From Prorocentrum cordatum (Eukaryota; Sar; Dinophyceae; Prorocentrales; Prorocentraceae): a stretch of DNA of 63,500 nt. Of the stretch, positions 20,021 to 29,589 are shown in pieces. A program made the position numbers and the translations under genes. The stretch's first letter is position 1. Each line of letters opens with the position of its first letter. The DNA is taken from NCBI GenBank assembly GCA_963575745.1, contig CAUYUJ010016284.1, positions 64,001 to 127,500 of the forward strand, given 5' to 3'. The notes under the pieces are model-generated. The model ran no database searches, was not told where the DNA came from, and saw only the letters and a program-made list of their open reading frames with translations.

Positions 20021-20598
20021 GCCCCCAGGAGGGGGAAAGGAGGCGGGACAGGAGAAAGTGGAGGTGAGGAGGGGGAGAAGGAGGACGAGACAGAGGACAA
20101 GCGACCTTCCTCCATACCCAAACTGACATGCTTCTAGCCGCCCCTTCCCGTCTTCGAATCTGTCCCTTGCCAACGTGTCGCAGCAATTGCGGCGCGCTTC
20201 CCGGCGCCTGCCAAGGACTGCCTCCCTCGCGATCCCTGGTTTTCTCCATCTCCCATGGACCCACATCGTCATTGTATGATCCTTGGCACGCGTGCCCCTT
20301 GTCATATAATTTCAGCACGCCAATATGTATGTAATGCATGTATGTATGTATGTATGCATGTATGTGTATATATATATTTACATGGGGCGCGCGCATATCG
20401 ACGCCCCTGTTTTTGCCAACGTCATCATCTGAACGACTCACTTAAAATGTAACGCCCCTCGCATAGTGCATCTTCTGTGTAGACGTGCTCGTATTAATCC
20501 AAAAGAATATGCGCGCGTCTACGCGCGCGCTCAGTCGGGGCAAGCGCGAGCGACTCAGGCGCCCCCCCGCCAGACTGACTTGCCGACGCCTCGTCAAA
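20021..20598. other. Spacer downstream of a minus-strand gene
   Basis: Purine-rich tract at 20025-20100, then mixed sequence, with an ATGTATGT microsatellite at 20330-20375. It lies 3' of the minus-strand gene ending at 20599. No gene seen. Confidence 0.45.
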
Positions 20599-22086
20599 TC
20601 ACTTGCGCGCGGCCCAAGCCCCCGCCTGCCACTCGAAGCGCTTCTCCTGCACGTTCATCTTCGCGGGGTCTGCTTCGAAAGCGGAGAAATAGTCCACAAT
20701 CCTCGACCGCCTGGTCATGGAATCGAGCTTGAGCGTGTCGGGGGCCTTCGCGCGCGGGGCATTGTTGCACTCCCAGTAGAACGCGGTTTTCCGCAGGTTG
20801 ACCATTGGAGTCGCCTTGCCGCAGTTCGGCCCCACGGGGAATTTTCCGCCCGAAAACGCGTTCCTCAGTAAATCGCCGCGCGCCGCCGTCGTCGTGGGCG
20901 CCTCCTGTATTGTGGCGGCCCGACAGAATGCACAATTGATACCCTGCTTGCGACGCTCCTCCTCGTTCTCGAAGCACGTGGACGGGATGTACTTGTGGGT
21001 GTCCGAGAAGACGTTGTGATTGAAGGCAGAAAGCAGGGGCTTGGAATTGCCGCCGCCCCCGACATGGTACAAGCAGACGTGCGTGTCTTGCTTCCCCAGG
21101 TGGCCGAGGATGTCGCTCGCGCGTGCCATGCGACGGCCTTCGGGGTTCCCCGCGAACGCAGTCATTAGCGCCATAGAAAACTTCTCTCGGTCGGCGTCGG
21201 GCGGCTTGTAGGTCAGGTGGTTGTGCAGGTGGCATTTCATGTGGATGTAGCAGTCGTTCTTCGCTGCTTTCTGGATGCGCTCGATGCTCCCGCCACGTTG
21301 CGTTCCACCCGTGGCAGATGATATGTTAGCGCGCGCATTGTCAAAGCATACTATGGTGTGCTCCGTGACATGGCGGTCCTGCTGAAAGAACTCGGCGTAC
21401 GCCTTCAGGGCGCCAGGCCCTTGGGTTGCATTCGCGAAACGCCGTGGCATGTTGGAGAGCGAATGCGCCGCCGCGGTTGCCCAATGCTTCGCGTTGCGCA
21501 GCTCGAAGTCTTCTGCGGGGGCGACGTTCGCCCACCCCTGGAAGTTCTTCAAGTAGGGGATGACGCTCGCCCAGGTACGTTCCACTTCCGCCTTCGCCGC
21601 CTCCATCAGCACGAATTTGGCCGCCGTCATCGCTTGCCCCACGCGGGTGGCGAGGCGCCGAGGCATCGTGCCGGCGGCCAGCCAGGCCCCGTCCTCGAGC
21701 TCGTACGCGGCATCGGGGTGAGCGCGAAGCTCCCCCCCGCAGAGCAAGCCAACAACGCGGGCGAGGAGGAAAACGCTCTTTGGGTCCCAGGTCATGCCCA
21801 AGTCGACGTACCGAGCGACAGTGGACAATACATTCTTCTTGACGAGATCCATGCTCGCCCAAGCCTCGCCGAAGCCAAGTGCCAACTTGTTCGCCAGCCG
21901 CTTGGTCTCCTCCAAGAGGGTGGCCTTCGGCCCTGTCGCCTCTGCCAGAACCTGGAATGTCAAGTAGCTGGCATTCAGCTCGTCAGGCCCATCGTCTTTC
22001 CACATCTCTACGTCGGCGCTGCCAGCCGCCGCAGCCAGGCGCGGGCGCGCGCGGCCCTCGACGGGAACACTTGCTGGCGCCGCCAT
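20599..22086 (-). CDS. Hypothetical protein, 495 residues
   Basis: A single uninterrupted frame on the minus strand from ATG at 22086 to TGA at 20599-20601, in GC-rich sequence without simple repeats. I do not recognise the family. The N-terminal 25 residues are Ala/Pro-rich and low complexity; the middle is helical (alternating A, L, R, E). The C-terminal third is richer in cysteine and histidine (HMKCHLHNH, CAFCRAAT, GPNCGK, YWECNN), which could bind metal. There is no signal peptide or membrane segment. It shares strand with the small basic ORF at 22532-22942 about 450 bp upstream, consistent with the unidirectional gene blocks of dinoflagellates. This is the best host-gene candidate in the window; function unknown. 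Confidence 0.6.
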   Translation of the reverse strand: MAAPASVPVEGRARPRLAAAAGSADVEMWKDDGPDELNASYLTFQVLAEATGPKATLLEETKRLANKLALGFGEAWASMDLVKKNVLSTVARYVDLGMTWDPKSVFLLARVVGLLCGGELRAHPDAAYELEDGAWLAAGTMPRRLATRVGQAMTAAKFVLMEAAKAEVERTWASVIPYLKNFQGWANVAPAEDFELRNAKHWATAAAHSLSNMPRRFANATQGPGALKAYAEFFQQDRHVTEHTIVCFDNARANISSATGGTQRGGSIERIQKAAKNDCYIHMKCHLHNHLTYKPPDADREKFSMALMTAFAGNPEGRRMARASDILGHLGKQDTHVCLYHVGGGGNSKPLLSAFNHNVFSDTHKYIPSTCFENEEERRKQGINCAFCRAATIQEAPTTTAARGDLLRNAFSGGKFPVGPNCGKATPMVNLRKTAFYWECNNAPRAKAPDTLKLDSMTRRSRIVDYFSAFEADPAKMNVQEKRFEWQAGAWAARK

Positions 22087-22531
22087 TCAACCGACTGGCG
22101 TGGACAGCGAGAGACGTGATGTGGTGAAGTGGGCGGAGTCGCGGCCGTCTGGGCGCGAACTTTCTTTAAGCCAAAACGCCAGCAGTGAGGAGAGGTTTCC
22201 TTGTTATGATTGGTTAGCGTGTTTCCTACGTTTCCCAACCTGCTGGGTTTTCTCTCGGGTTCCTTAATGGGGGTCCTCCAGAACCCTCTCGTCGGTCGCT
22301 CGCGTGTCCCCCCCTGTGCCTTTCCTCGGGGATCCTCCTGGAATGCTTTCTAAGGCTCCCCTACTGCACCCCAACCGTGTCATGCTGGAGCGCAAGCCTG
22401 CTATCGGCAACTCGTGGATGCTGTGTCGTTGGATCCTATTGCTTCCTCGTGGTTCCTCATCTCTCTTGGTTGTGGCTTACGACGATGTTTTTCTTTGAGG
22501 AGACAACGTAAGCTGGCTCCCTCTTGCTCGC
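22087..22531. other. Spacer between two minus-strand ORFs
   Basis: Probable 5' region of the 495-residue gene. No repeat and no recognised promoter motif. Confidence 0.4.
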
Positions 22532-22942
22532 TCAGTCGGAGTCCGAGGAGGCATCGGCGCCCACGGCGTCTGACGACGACGCGGACGAAGAAGACGCTGA
22601 AGACGAGCTCGAGGAACCCTGCTTTTTGGCAGGGCGCTTCATCGCAACCGCCTCTTCGTTGAGCTTTTCCAAGCGCCTCTTCTCACGGTTGCGCCGCGCC
22701 GCCCCCTTGTTAGCCGTCTTCTCCTCGTGTGCTGTCATTTTCTCGCGAACGCAAGTGGAAGCTATCGGGGCCGCCTGCTTGCGACGGAGGCGCTTTCTCA
22801 CGGAAGGGGCGGGGACCTTCCAACCGTTGTTGGTTGCGAGCTGAGCTGGGGTCTTGGTGCTCTTCTTGATATTTTTCCCATCCCTCGGCATCGCCAGGGA
22901 ACGCGGCGTGAACCTTGCAACAAAACAGTGCTTGAGCCTCAA
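22532..22942 (-). CDS. Small basic protein with Ser-rich acidic tail
   Basis: 136 codons from ATG at 22942 to TGA at 22532. The middle is strongly basic (VRKRLRRKQ, ARRNREKRRLEKL), giving a likely nuclear or nucleic-acid-binding protein with a helical segment. The last 28 residues are Ser/Ala/Asp-rich (SSSSSSASSSS and ASSDSD). No known family was recognised. It has the same orientation as the 495-residue gene. The low-complexity tail and short length leave a real chance that it is not a gene. Confidence 0.4.
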   Translation of the reverse strand: MRLKHCFVARFTPRSLAMPRDGKNIKKSTKTPAQLATNNGWKVPAPSVRKRLRRKQAAPIASTCVREKMTAHEEKTANKGAARRNREKRRLEKLNEEAVAMKRPAKKQGSSSSSSASSSSASSSDAVGADASSDSD

Positions 22943-22959
22943 TCCAGCTACGGAAGACT

Positions 22960-24145
22960 GAACTGATGCTGGTGACGGTGCTGATAACGTGCGTCAGCCG
23001 GAAGAAACTGCCGATGACAATGCGAATGAGGAGTATTATTTTCAAGATGCAATTGATGACGATGCTGATGACATGCCGTGCTCTGAGGATGCGGTTGGTG
23101 ACGATGGTGATGACGAGTGTGACTATCGAAATCTTGTTGATGACGATGGTGATGACGAGTATGGTTTTGAACATACTGCTGATGACGATGCCGATGACAT
23201 GCATCAACCTGCCGATAATATCGATGATCATGCTGATGACGATGGTGATTCTCAGGCTGCTGTCGATGACGATGGCGATGGCGTCTCCTCCTCCTCCTCC
23301 TCCTGCTCCTCCTCCTCTTCCTCCTCCTCCTCCTGGGTGGTCCGACGGTGGAGGAGGAGGAGGAGGAGGAGGAGGGGGGAGACCAAGAGGTGCTTCTTCT
23401 GGATGGTCCTCCTCCTGGGTGTTTCGAAGGTGGAGGTGGAGGTGGTGATGATGACGAGCATGACTATCCAGACCTTGTTGATGACCATGCTGGTGACAAT
23501 TATTTCTTCCAGCGGTGCCGTTCTGCTGATGACCATGCTGCTGATGACCATGCTGATGACATACCGTGCTCTGAGGATCCTGTTGGTGACAATGGTGATG
23601 ACGAGTATGATTATCAAAACCTTGCTGATGACGATGGTGATGACGAGTATGGTTTTGAACATGCTGCTGATGACGATGCCGATGACATGCGTCAACCTGC
23701 TGATGATATCGATGGCCATGCTGATGACGATGATGATTCTAAAGCTGCTGTCGATGACGATGGTGATGACGTCTCCTCCTCTTCCTTCTCCTCCTCTTCC
23801 TCCTTTTCCTGCTCCTCCTCCTCCTGGGTGGTCCGAAGGTGGAGGGGGGGGAGGAGGAGGGAGGAGGAGGAGGAGGAGGAGGAGGAGGAGGAGGAGGAGG
23901 AGGAGGAGGAGGAGGAGGAGGAGGAGGAGGAGGAGAGGAGGGGGGGGGAGACCAAGAGGTGCCCCACCTGGGTGGTTATCCTCCTGGGTGGTCCGCAGGT
24001 GGATGTGGAGGTGGTGATGATGACGAGTGTGACTATGAAAACCTTGTTGATGTCCATGGTGATGACGAGCTGCGCCTCGCCGAAAACGTTCGGGCCCGAC
24101 CTGAGAACCGAAATTGGTTCGAACGTGGAGGAGAAGACGGAGGAG
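22960..24145. repeat. Composite GATGAC / GGA satellite, about 490-bp higher-order unit
   Basis: Two and a bit copies of a long unit: GATGACGATGGTGATGACGAG stretches, then a (TCC)n block, TGGGTGGTCCG, a (GGA)n block and GGGGAGACCAAGAGGTG. The last phrase lies near 23376 and 23945. The GGA run at about 23858-23935 is nearly perfect. Asp-rich frames across it shift between copies, so I do not call a gene. Confidence 0.8.
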
Positions 24146-24354
24146 AAGGGGGGGGGGGGCGATGAGGACCAAGGGAAATTAGAAATCCGAGGGGAGGGAT
24201 TCCGATACCGAGAAGGAGGCGCAGGAAGGGGAAGAGGAGGACGAGGAGGGCGAGGGGCAGGGGGGGGAGGAGGACGACGAGGCGCCGCCGACGCCCACGG
24301 GCTACCCCTCTCTCAGGGGTTCGGCCCTGGCCCCTGGGGGGAAGGATCCAGCAA

Positions 24355-24450
24355 ACAAAAAAACGCCCCCCTGGATCCACTGGCCCCGTTTTTTTTGGGT
24401 TTGCCAGAAAAAAAAACGGGGCCAGTGGATCCAGAGGGCCGTTTTTATGT
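24355..24450. repeat. Long hairpin (inverted repeat)
   Basis: CTGGATCCACTGGCCCCG plus T8 at 24371-24396 pairs with A9 plus CGGGGCCAGTGGATCCAG at 24408-24434 around an 11-nt loop. Outside the core, AAAAAACGCCCC and GGCCGTTTTTAT extend the arms with a few mismatches. No coding content. Confidence 0.85.
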
Positions 24451-24499
24451 TTTTTCTTTTGGAACCATCCCCCCAGGGGCGGACCCCCCCAATCCCCTT

Positions 24500-24612
24500 C
24501 GCACAAATGGAATATATGTGTAAACTGCCATAAAGGGAATCTGCGTGTAATACCGCCGCAAACGGAATCAATTTGTAGGCCCCCAGAAAGGGAATCGATG
24601 TGCGACCCCCAC
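24500..24612. repeat. Four 28-bp tandem repeats
   Basis: Units of the form AAAGGGAATC-nn-TGTGTAAn(5) start near 24505, 24533, 24561 and 24588. Degenerate, non-coding. Confidence 0.65.
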
Positions 24613-24839
24613 AAGCGAGGTAAACAAGTACACAGAGAGGAAAAGAAAACGGGCGCCCCCGCCAACAGTCTTCGGGGCAGAAAAAGCATGGGCACCGAAA
24701 TGCGCGTGCACCCACGTGATTTTCGCCCCCGCGCGCCTGTCTTGCCCCCTGAAAGTTCCAAAAACAATTGGCGTTAGTTTCCCTTTGCCCACAGGGAAGA
24801 CCATGTATTGAAAGTGGTAAAGTCGATACATGTTACCTC

Positions 24840-25520
24840 CTTTGGCTGGAACGATAGTCAGTCGCAGGTTACCACTCCAGCCTAGTGCGCGCTAGAACGA
24901 TAACCCTTCTCAGGTTACCTCTCCAGCCTAGGTCGCGCGGACGCGATAACCTTGTTCAGGTTACCTTGCCCGCGGCTGGAACGGTAACCTTCCTTAGGTT
25001 ACCGCTCCAGCCTAGTGCGCGCTAGAAGGATAACCTTCTTCAGGTTACCTCTCCAGCCTACTGCGCGTGAGCGCGATAACCTTGTGCAGGTTACCTCGCC
25101 CGCGGCTGGAGCGGTAACCTTTCTCAGGTTACCGCTCAAGCCTAGTGCGCGCTAGAACGATAACCTTTCTCAGGTTACCTTTCCAGCCTAGAGCGCGCCC
25201 GCGGCTGGAACAGTAACCTGTCTAAGGTTACCGCTCCGGCCATGCGCTTGAAGGTTCGTTTCGCCCTCCAAATGGGGGCCATATTCTTGCTCAGGTTACG
25301 GCGCCCATTGCGAGAGCGATGCAAGGTTTCTCAGCTTACCTTTCCAACGGAACGCCGGCGGAAACGATCGCCTTTCTCAGGCGACCTCTCCCGCGGCTAG
25401 AACGGTAACCTTTCTCAGGTTACCTCTCCAGCCTACTGCGCCCGAACGAGATAATCTTGTTCAGGTTACCTCGCCCGCGGCTGGAGCGATAACCTTTCTG
25501 AGGTTACCACTCCAGCCACG
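24840..25520. repeat. Array of about 15 palindromic hairpins (GGTAACC..GGTTACC)
   Basis: Each unit has the form CTGGAnCGGTAACC, a 5-7 nt spacer such as TTTCTCA, then GGTTACCnCTCCAG, so it can fold on itself with a stem of up to about 15 bp. Hairpins recur every 40-45 bp from 24845 to 25515. Flanks alternate (CCTAGTGCGCGCTAG, CCTACTGCGCG, CCCGCGGC), giving a three-hairpin higher-order repeat of about 125 bp. No cas-like genes and no unique spacers, so it is not a CRISPR array. Confidence 0.85.
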
Positions 25521-25564
25521 CGCGCGAAGTTACGTTTCGCCCGAACACTGGGACCAAATGGAAA

Positions 25565-25568
25565 CGAC

Positions 25569-25667
<99 letters not shown>

Positions 25668-26260
25668 CATCATCATCATGATGCTGATGCTGCTGATGAT
25701 GGTGATGACGATACTGATGATGACGATGACAATGGTCATGATGATGCTGATGAGGATGATGATGATGTTGTTGACGATGACGATGCTGAGGGCCATCATC
25801 ATGACGACGACGACGATGATGATGGAAGAAGGGGGAGGAGGAGGAGGAGGAGGAGGAAAAGGAGAAGGAGGAGGAGGAGGGGAAGGAGGACGACGACGAC
25901 GAGGAGGAGGAGGAGGAGGAGGAAGGAAAAGGAGGAGGAGGCGGAGGAGGAGTAGGAGGAGGGCGGAGGAGGAGCAGGCAGGATGGGGGGCATGGGCAAG
26001 AGGCAAGACGAGCAGATTGAGGCAGTAGGGAAAGGCATGATGAGTAGGCAGGAGGAAGAAGCACGATGATGAGTCGTCAGGAAGAGCATGATGAGGAAAC
26101 CAGAGGATGCGGGCGAGGAGGATGCGGGGGGGGACTACGATGAGGAGGCGACAGTAGGATTGTGATAGTGAGGCATGATGGTGACGCATGTAGATGATGA
26201 TGATCAGGAGGAAGAGAGGGAGGAAGAGGAGAAGGAGGAGGAGGAGGAAGACGACGACGA
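25565..26260. repeat. ATG/GAT and GGA triplet microsatellites
   Basis: Nearly pure (ATG)n from 25567 to 25675, then degenerate GATGAC, then GGA-rich sequence to about 25980 and mixed purine-rich sequence to 26260. Poly-Met, poly-Ile and poly-His frames here are artefacts. Confidence 0.85.
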
Positions 26261-26261
26261 A

Positions 26262-26520
26262 GGTGTCTGAGGTGTCCGGGGTGTCCGGGGTGTCCGGGGG
26301 ACGTGTCTGGGATGTCTGGGGTGTCCGGGGGACGTGTCCGGGATGTCCGGGGTGTCCGGGGGACGTGTCTGGGGGACGTGTCCGAGGTGTCTCGGGTGTC
26401 CGGGGGACGTGTCCGGGGGGCGTGTCCGGGCGGCGTGTCCGGGGGACGTGTCCGGGGGGCGTGTCCGGGGTGTCCGGGGTGTCCGGGGTGTCCGGCGGAC
26501 GTGTCCGGGGACCTGTGGGG
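26262..26520. repeat. GTGTCCGGG minisatellite
   Basis: About 25 copies of a 9-12 bp unit, GTGTCCGGGG(GAC). Confidence 0.85.
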
Positions 26521-26990
26521 GACTCTAATGCCGAATTGGGGAAGCGGCCCATCCCGGCCCTCCATTCGACCGGGCCCTACAACTGTTAGGCCTGGGACCG
26601 ACAAATGACAATCGTACGGCTGGAGACGGGAATCGACCATCGCCTGCTGCCGCGGCATCCGGGCTCTTACGGCCGCATCTACGACTACATCGGCCCGAAC
26701 ACCGACCACCTACTACGGCAACTCTCGGTTCGCCTTCCCACCCACCCGGCATAACTCCGTGCCCATTCGTCCACCCTATCCCTATCCCTGCCCCTGCTCC
26801 CCTGGCTCCCGGAGGACTCGAACCACTTTCGCCAGGTACGGCTGAATATGACCCCCCACCCCAACTCAACCGTGCTCTTAAGTTGATGCAATTGGGACCT
26901 CGAGAAAACACGCGTGATGGGGCTCCAACCCAAAGGATTCCCGATGCCATTCCAGTGTGAACTTCTCCTGTGCCCTGACCTCCGACCCGA
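26521..26990. other. Spacer, no gene supported
   Basis: Mixed-composition sequence with overlapping frames on both strands and no motif. It may be the 5' part of the locus at 26991-28197. Confidence 0.35.
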
Positions 26991-28197
26991 GTGCAGGGCG
27001 CCCGACCCCCCGCGGGCAACCGCTCAGGCACCCCCCCGCCTGACGATTTGGGGGCACGAGCACAAGCCGCGGACATCTTGCCTGCCGACCGGGGCGCCAT
27101 GAGCGATCTCGACGACGACAGTGACGATGCCGGCTTCACCATTACAGGCCGACGGGGGAGCGATAGGGCAAGAAACAACGATGGGCAAGCCCCACCGCCT
27201 CCAGGCAGCGAAAGCCCACCTCCACCCGAGCACGAACCCCCATCCACCTCCACGCAGCGAGGAACCACCGCCACCTCCGCCTAGGTTAGAACCCCCCGCT
27301 GCACCTCTTCCGACGCCTGCACCGCGAGCACCCGACGGGGCGACACCGACAGAAGACACCAGATCAGGCCTGGATGGGCTAATCCAAATGGTGCAACGGA
27401 TGCCGAGGGATGCAGATAACCAAAATATAATCGAACATATTCGGCCAAGCAGGTGGTCCAGGTTCAATGTCCCTATCATTTGGTGGGCTGCCAGTACTTC
27501 AGACAATGTGCACCCCCTGGTTGATTGGCTGTGCGCGATTATCGCAAACAGCGGCCACCACTGCGAATTTCTGACCGACACTGTTTCTCCAGAAGCATTG
27601 CGGGAAGGCATTTGGGACCTGCGTACGGCGTTTCGGTGTCAGGGAATCCTAGCTGAAACGGATCTGCGCACATGGTTGGTCCAAAATGGCCTGGTTAATC
27701 ATAATGCGGCAGTGGGATGTGGTATCGATGCCAACGCACAAGAACAAATCGTGGAAATGGCAAATCCAGGAATGCCCCACAGTGCGGCGCCTGGAAACAG
27801 GGTTTGGGATGGCGATTACATGTTTGATCAATCATCCACCACTACTGCAATGGGTCATCCGACGCCAACCGGCGGCAATCCGACGACAACATCATATGCC
27901 AAGATATGAGGCCACCCCTCGAGGAAGAAGTTGCGGGCGGGTCCAGCGACCACCGCAGGAGCGCGAAGCAGGGGCCGAATACTCGGGAGACGCAGCAGAT
28001 TTGGAGCCACTTCGCCCTCCCCCTGACGTCTATGAGCGAGCAAATGACATCTTACGCCTGGTGGATTCGATCCCTATCGGGGCAGATGATGCGACGATCA
28101 TGGATTATGTGGAACAACGCAGATGGTCGGCACTGAATAGTCCGATATTCTGGACGGCTGCGGGGGCAGATGACAACGTTGTATTGTTGGGATGGTA
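26991..28197 (+). pseudogene. Unknown gene with a duplicated domain, frame broken
   Basis: The N-terminal frame (26991-27284) is acidic then Pro-rich (MSDLDDDSDDAGF, then PPPPGSE). The main frame 27121-27909 continues with a globular domain, and another frame (27686-28198) carries a second copy of it. The copies align at 27382-27531 and 28037-28197 with the common pattern (I/L)-x3-V-x3-P-x2-AD-x3-I-x7-RWS-x2-N-x-PI-x-W-x-AA-x3-DNV. Protein-level similarity between two DNA-diverged segments argues that the plus strand was coding. At least one frameshift between 27285 and 28000 and a stop directly after the second domain make it a pseudogene or an unresolved spliced gene. I do not know the family. 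Confidence 0.5.
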
Positions 28198-28314
28198 GGA
28201 ACAATTGGTGCAATACTCTACGGAAGCTTGATCCTCGTCGCCAGTACTGAGGAGGGGGGGGGTGCACCGTTCCCTCGGATGCCCCCCCCCCCCCTCCGGG
28301 AGCTCTCGATCCCA

Positions 28315-28365
<51 letters not shown>

Positions 28366-28408
28366 CTTTCTCTCTCTTTCTCTCTCTTTCTCTCTCTTTC
28401 TCCCTCTT

Positions 28409-28458
<50 letters not shown>

Positions 28459-28633
28459 TCTTTTTTTCCCTCCTCGAAGCAGCACTCTCAAGATCGTCAT
28501 CATCAAGCGTCTGTGGTCTCACAGCGTCACAGACTCATCATCTTCATCAGCCTCCCCGTAGCCTTCTTGGCTACAGCCCTGCTTTCGAATATTTCCTTTC
28601 AAAGGAACTGCGCAGCGCCTACTGCGCACCTCA
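28198..28633. repeat. Spacer with CT microsatellite
   Basis: A (TCTCTCTCTT)n tract occupies about 28316-28463. The rest is unassigned. Confidence 0.8.
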
Positions 28634-29170
28634 ATGCCAGGACATGCTGGTAATTCTCGGTCTGGCGGCGGTGCTCCTGAGCCTGCTGCATTGAACAGCG
28701 GTGCTCCTCAGACTCCGGCAGTGAACAGCGCTGCTCCTCAGCGTGCTGCATTGAGCGGTCCTCTGCAAACGCTCGTCGAGCACGTGAAGCAGTTCGGCCG
28801 GATACCGAAGCGAAATAAAGGAACGTCCGAACAAGAACGGGCCGAAAACAAGTTGGCCAAACGTTTCTCGGACCATCGCGACCGCATCCCCAAAGACGTT
28901 TTGGATGAACTGCGGGCCCTGGGCTGTTCTGATCAGCGGACGGAGACCGAGGAGTTCAAGCGGAAGCAGAAGACCGAGGAGCTCATGCAGCAAGCGCGAG
29001 ACCTCGGCCGCATGCCAGGACATGCGGGTAGTTCTCGATCTGGCGGCGGTGCTCCTGAGCCTGCTGCATTGGACAGCGGTGCCCCTCAGACTCCGGCAGT
29101 GAACAGCGCTGCTCCTCAGCGTGCTGCATTGAGCGGTCCTCTGCAAACGCTCGTCGAGTACCATCACTAG
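28634..29170 (+). CDS. Helicase-associated-domain-like protein, partial, internally duplicated
   Basis: 178 codons. One complete domain (about residues 46-98) reads LVEHVKQFGRIPKR, then EQERAENKLAKRF, then a Leu-rich helix, resembling the helicase-associated (HA) repeat found in many short algal and bacterial proteins. A second copy starts at LMQQARDLGRMP but is cut into by a duplicated 147-bp segment: 28634-28780 and 29010-29158 are nearly identical (MPGHAG-SRSGGGAPEPAAL and following). The duplication makes the protein start and end with the same Ala/Pro-rich stretch. The start at 28634 is the first ATG; upstream homology may be missing. Probably a gene fragment. Confidence 0.45.
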   Translation: MPGHAGNSRSGGGAPEPAALNSGAPQTPAVNSAAPQRAALSGPLQTLVEHVKQFGRIPKRNKGTSEQERAENKLAKRFSDHRDRIPKDVLDELRALGCSDQRTETEEFKRKQKTEELMQQARDLGRMPGHAGSSRSGGGAPEPAALDSGAPQTPAVNSAAPQRAALSGPLQTLVEYHH

Positions 29171-29421
29171 TGTTACTATTACTGCTGCTGCTGTTGCTGC
29201 TGCTGGTGTAGCTATTGCTATCGCAACGACTGGCAGTGCCATTGCGACTGCCGCTGATGTTGCCACTGCGACTGCCGCTGCGAATCCGAATGCGGCTGCG
29301 AGAACACCAGAGTTCTACAACAGCACTCTTACATGAATACCACAGGCAATGTTTCCAGATATGCTCCTACACATCGTTGTTAGGTTGCTTTGCCGGGATA
29401 CTTTCTATTTAAAAACATATG

Positions 29422-29464
<43 letters not shown>

Positions 29465-29569
29465 CCTATATATATAACTGCCGGCGGAGACTGATAGGCT
29501 TCTAGTAGGGTCAAAAGAGAACATCCTGACGCCCCAGAGGGGGTCTGGGCGGGATCCGGGGGAGGATGC
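29171..29569. other. Spacer with GCTGCTGTT and AT microsatellites
   Basis: Degenerate GCTGCT/GCGACTGCC triplets at 29180-29300 and a pure (AT)n tract at about 29427-29462. No gene. Confidence 0.6.
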
Positions 29570-29589
29570 CGGGTAGTTTTTGCCCAACC

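Noticed and set aside
18900-20137. Proline-rich proteins across the C-rich satellite
   Set aside because: They follow from the 55-bp C-rich repeat and change frame with unit length.
22989-24523. Asp-rich secreted or acidic repeat protein
   Set aside because: The Asp-rich phrase moves between frames from one satellite unit to the next and runs into poly-Ser or poly-Glu triplet repeats.
24840-25520. CRISPR-like regular palindromic repeats
   Set aside because: Repeats are contiguous hairpins without unique spacers, no cas genes are present and the context is eukaryotic.
25530-26552. Poly-Ile, poly-His and poly-Met ORFs
   Set aside because: Direct translation of (ATG)n and (GAT)n microsatellites.
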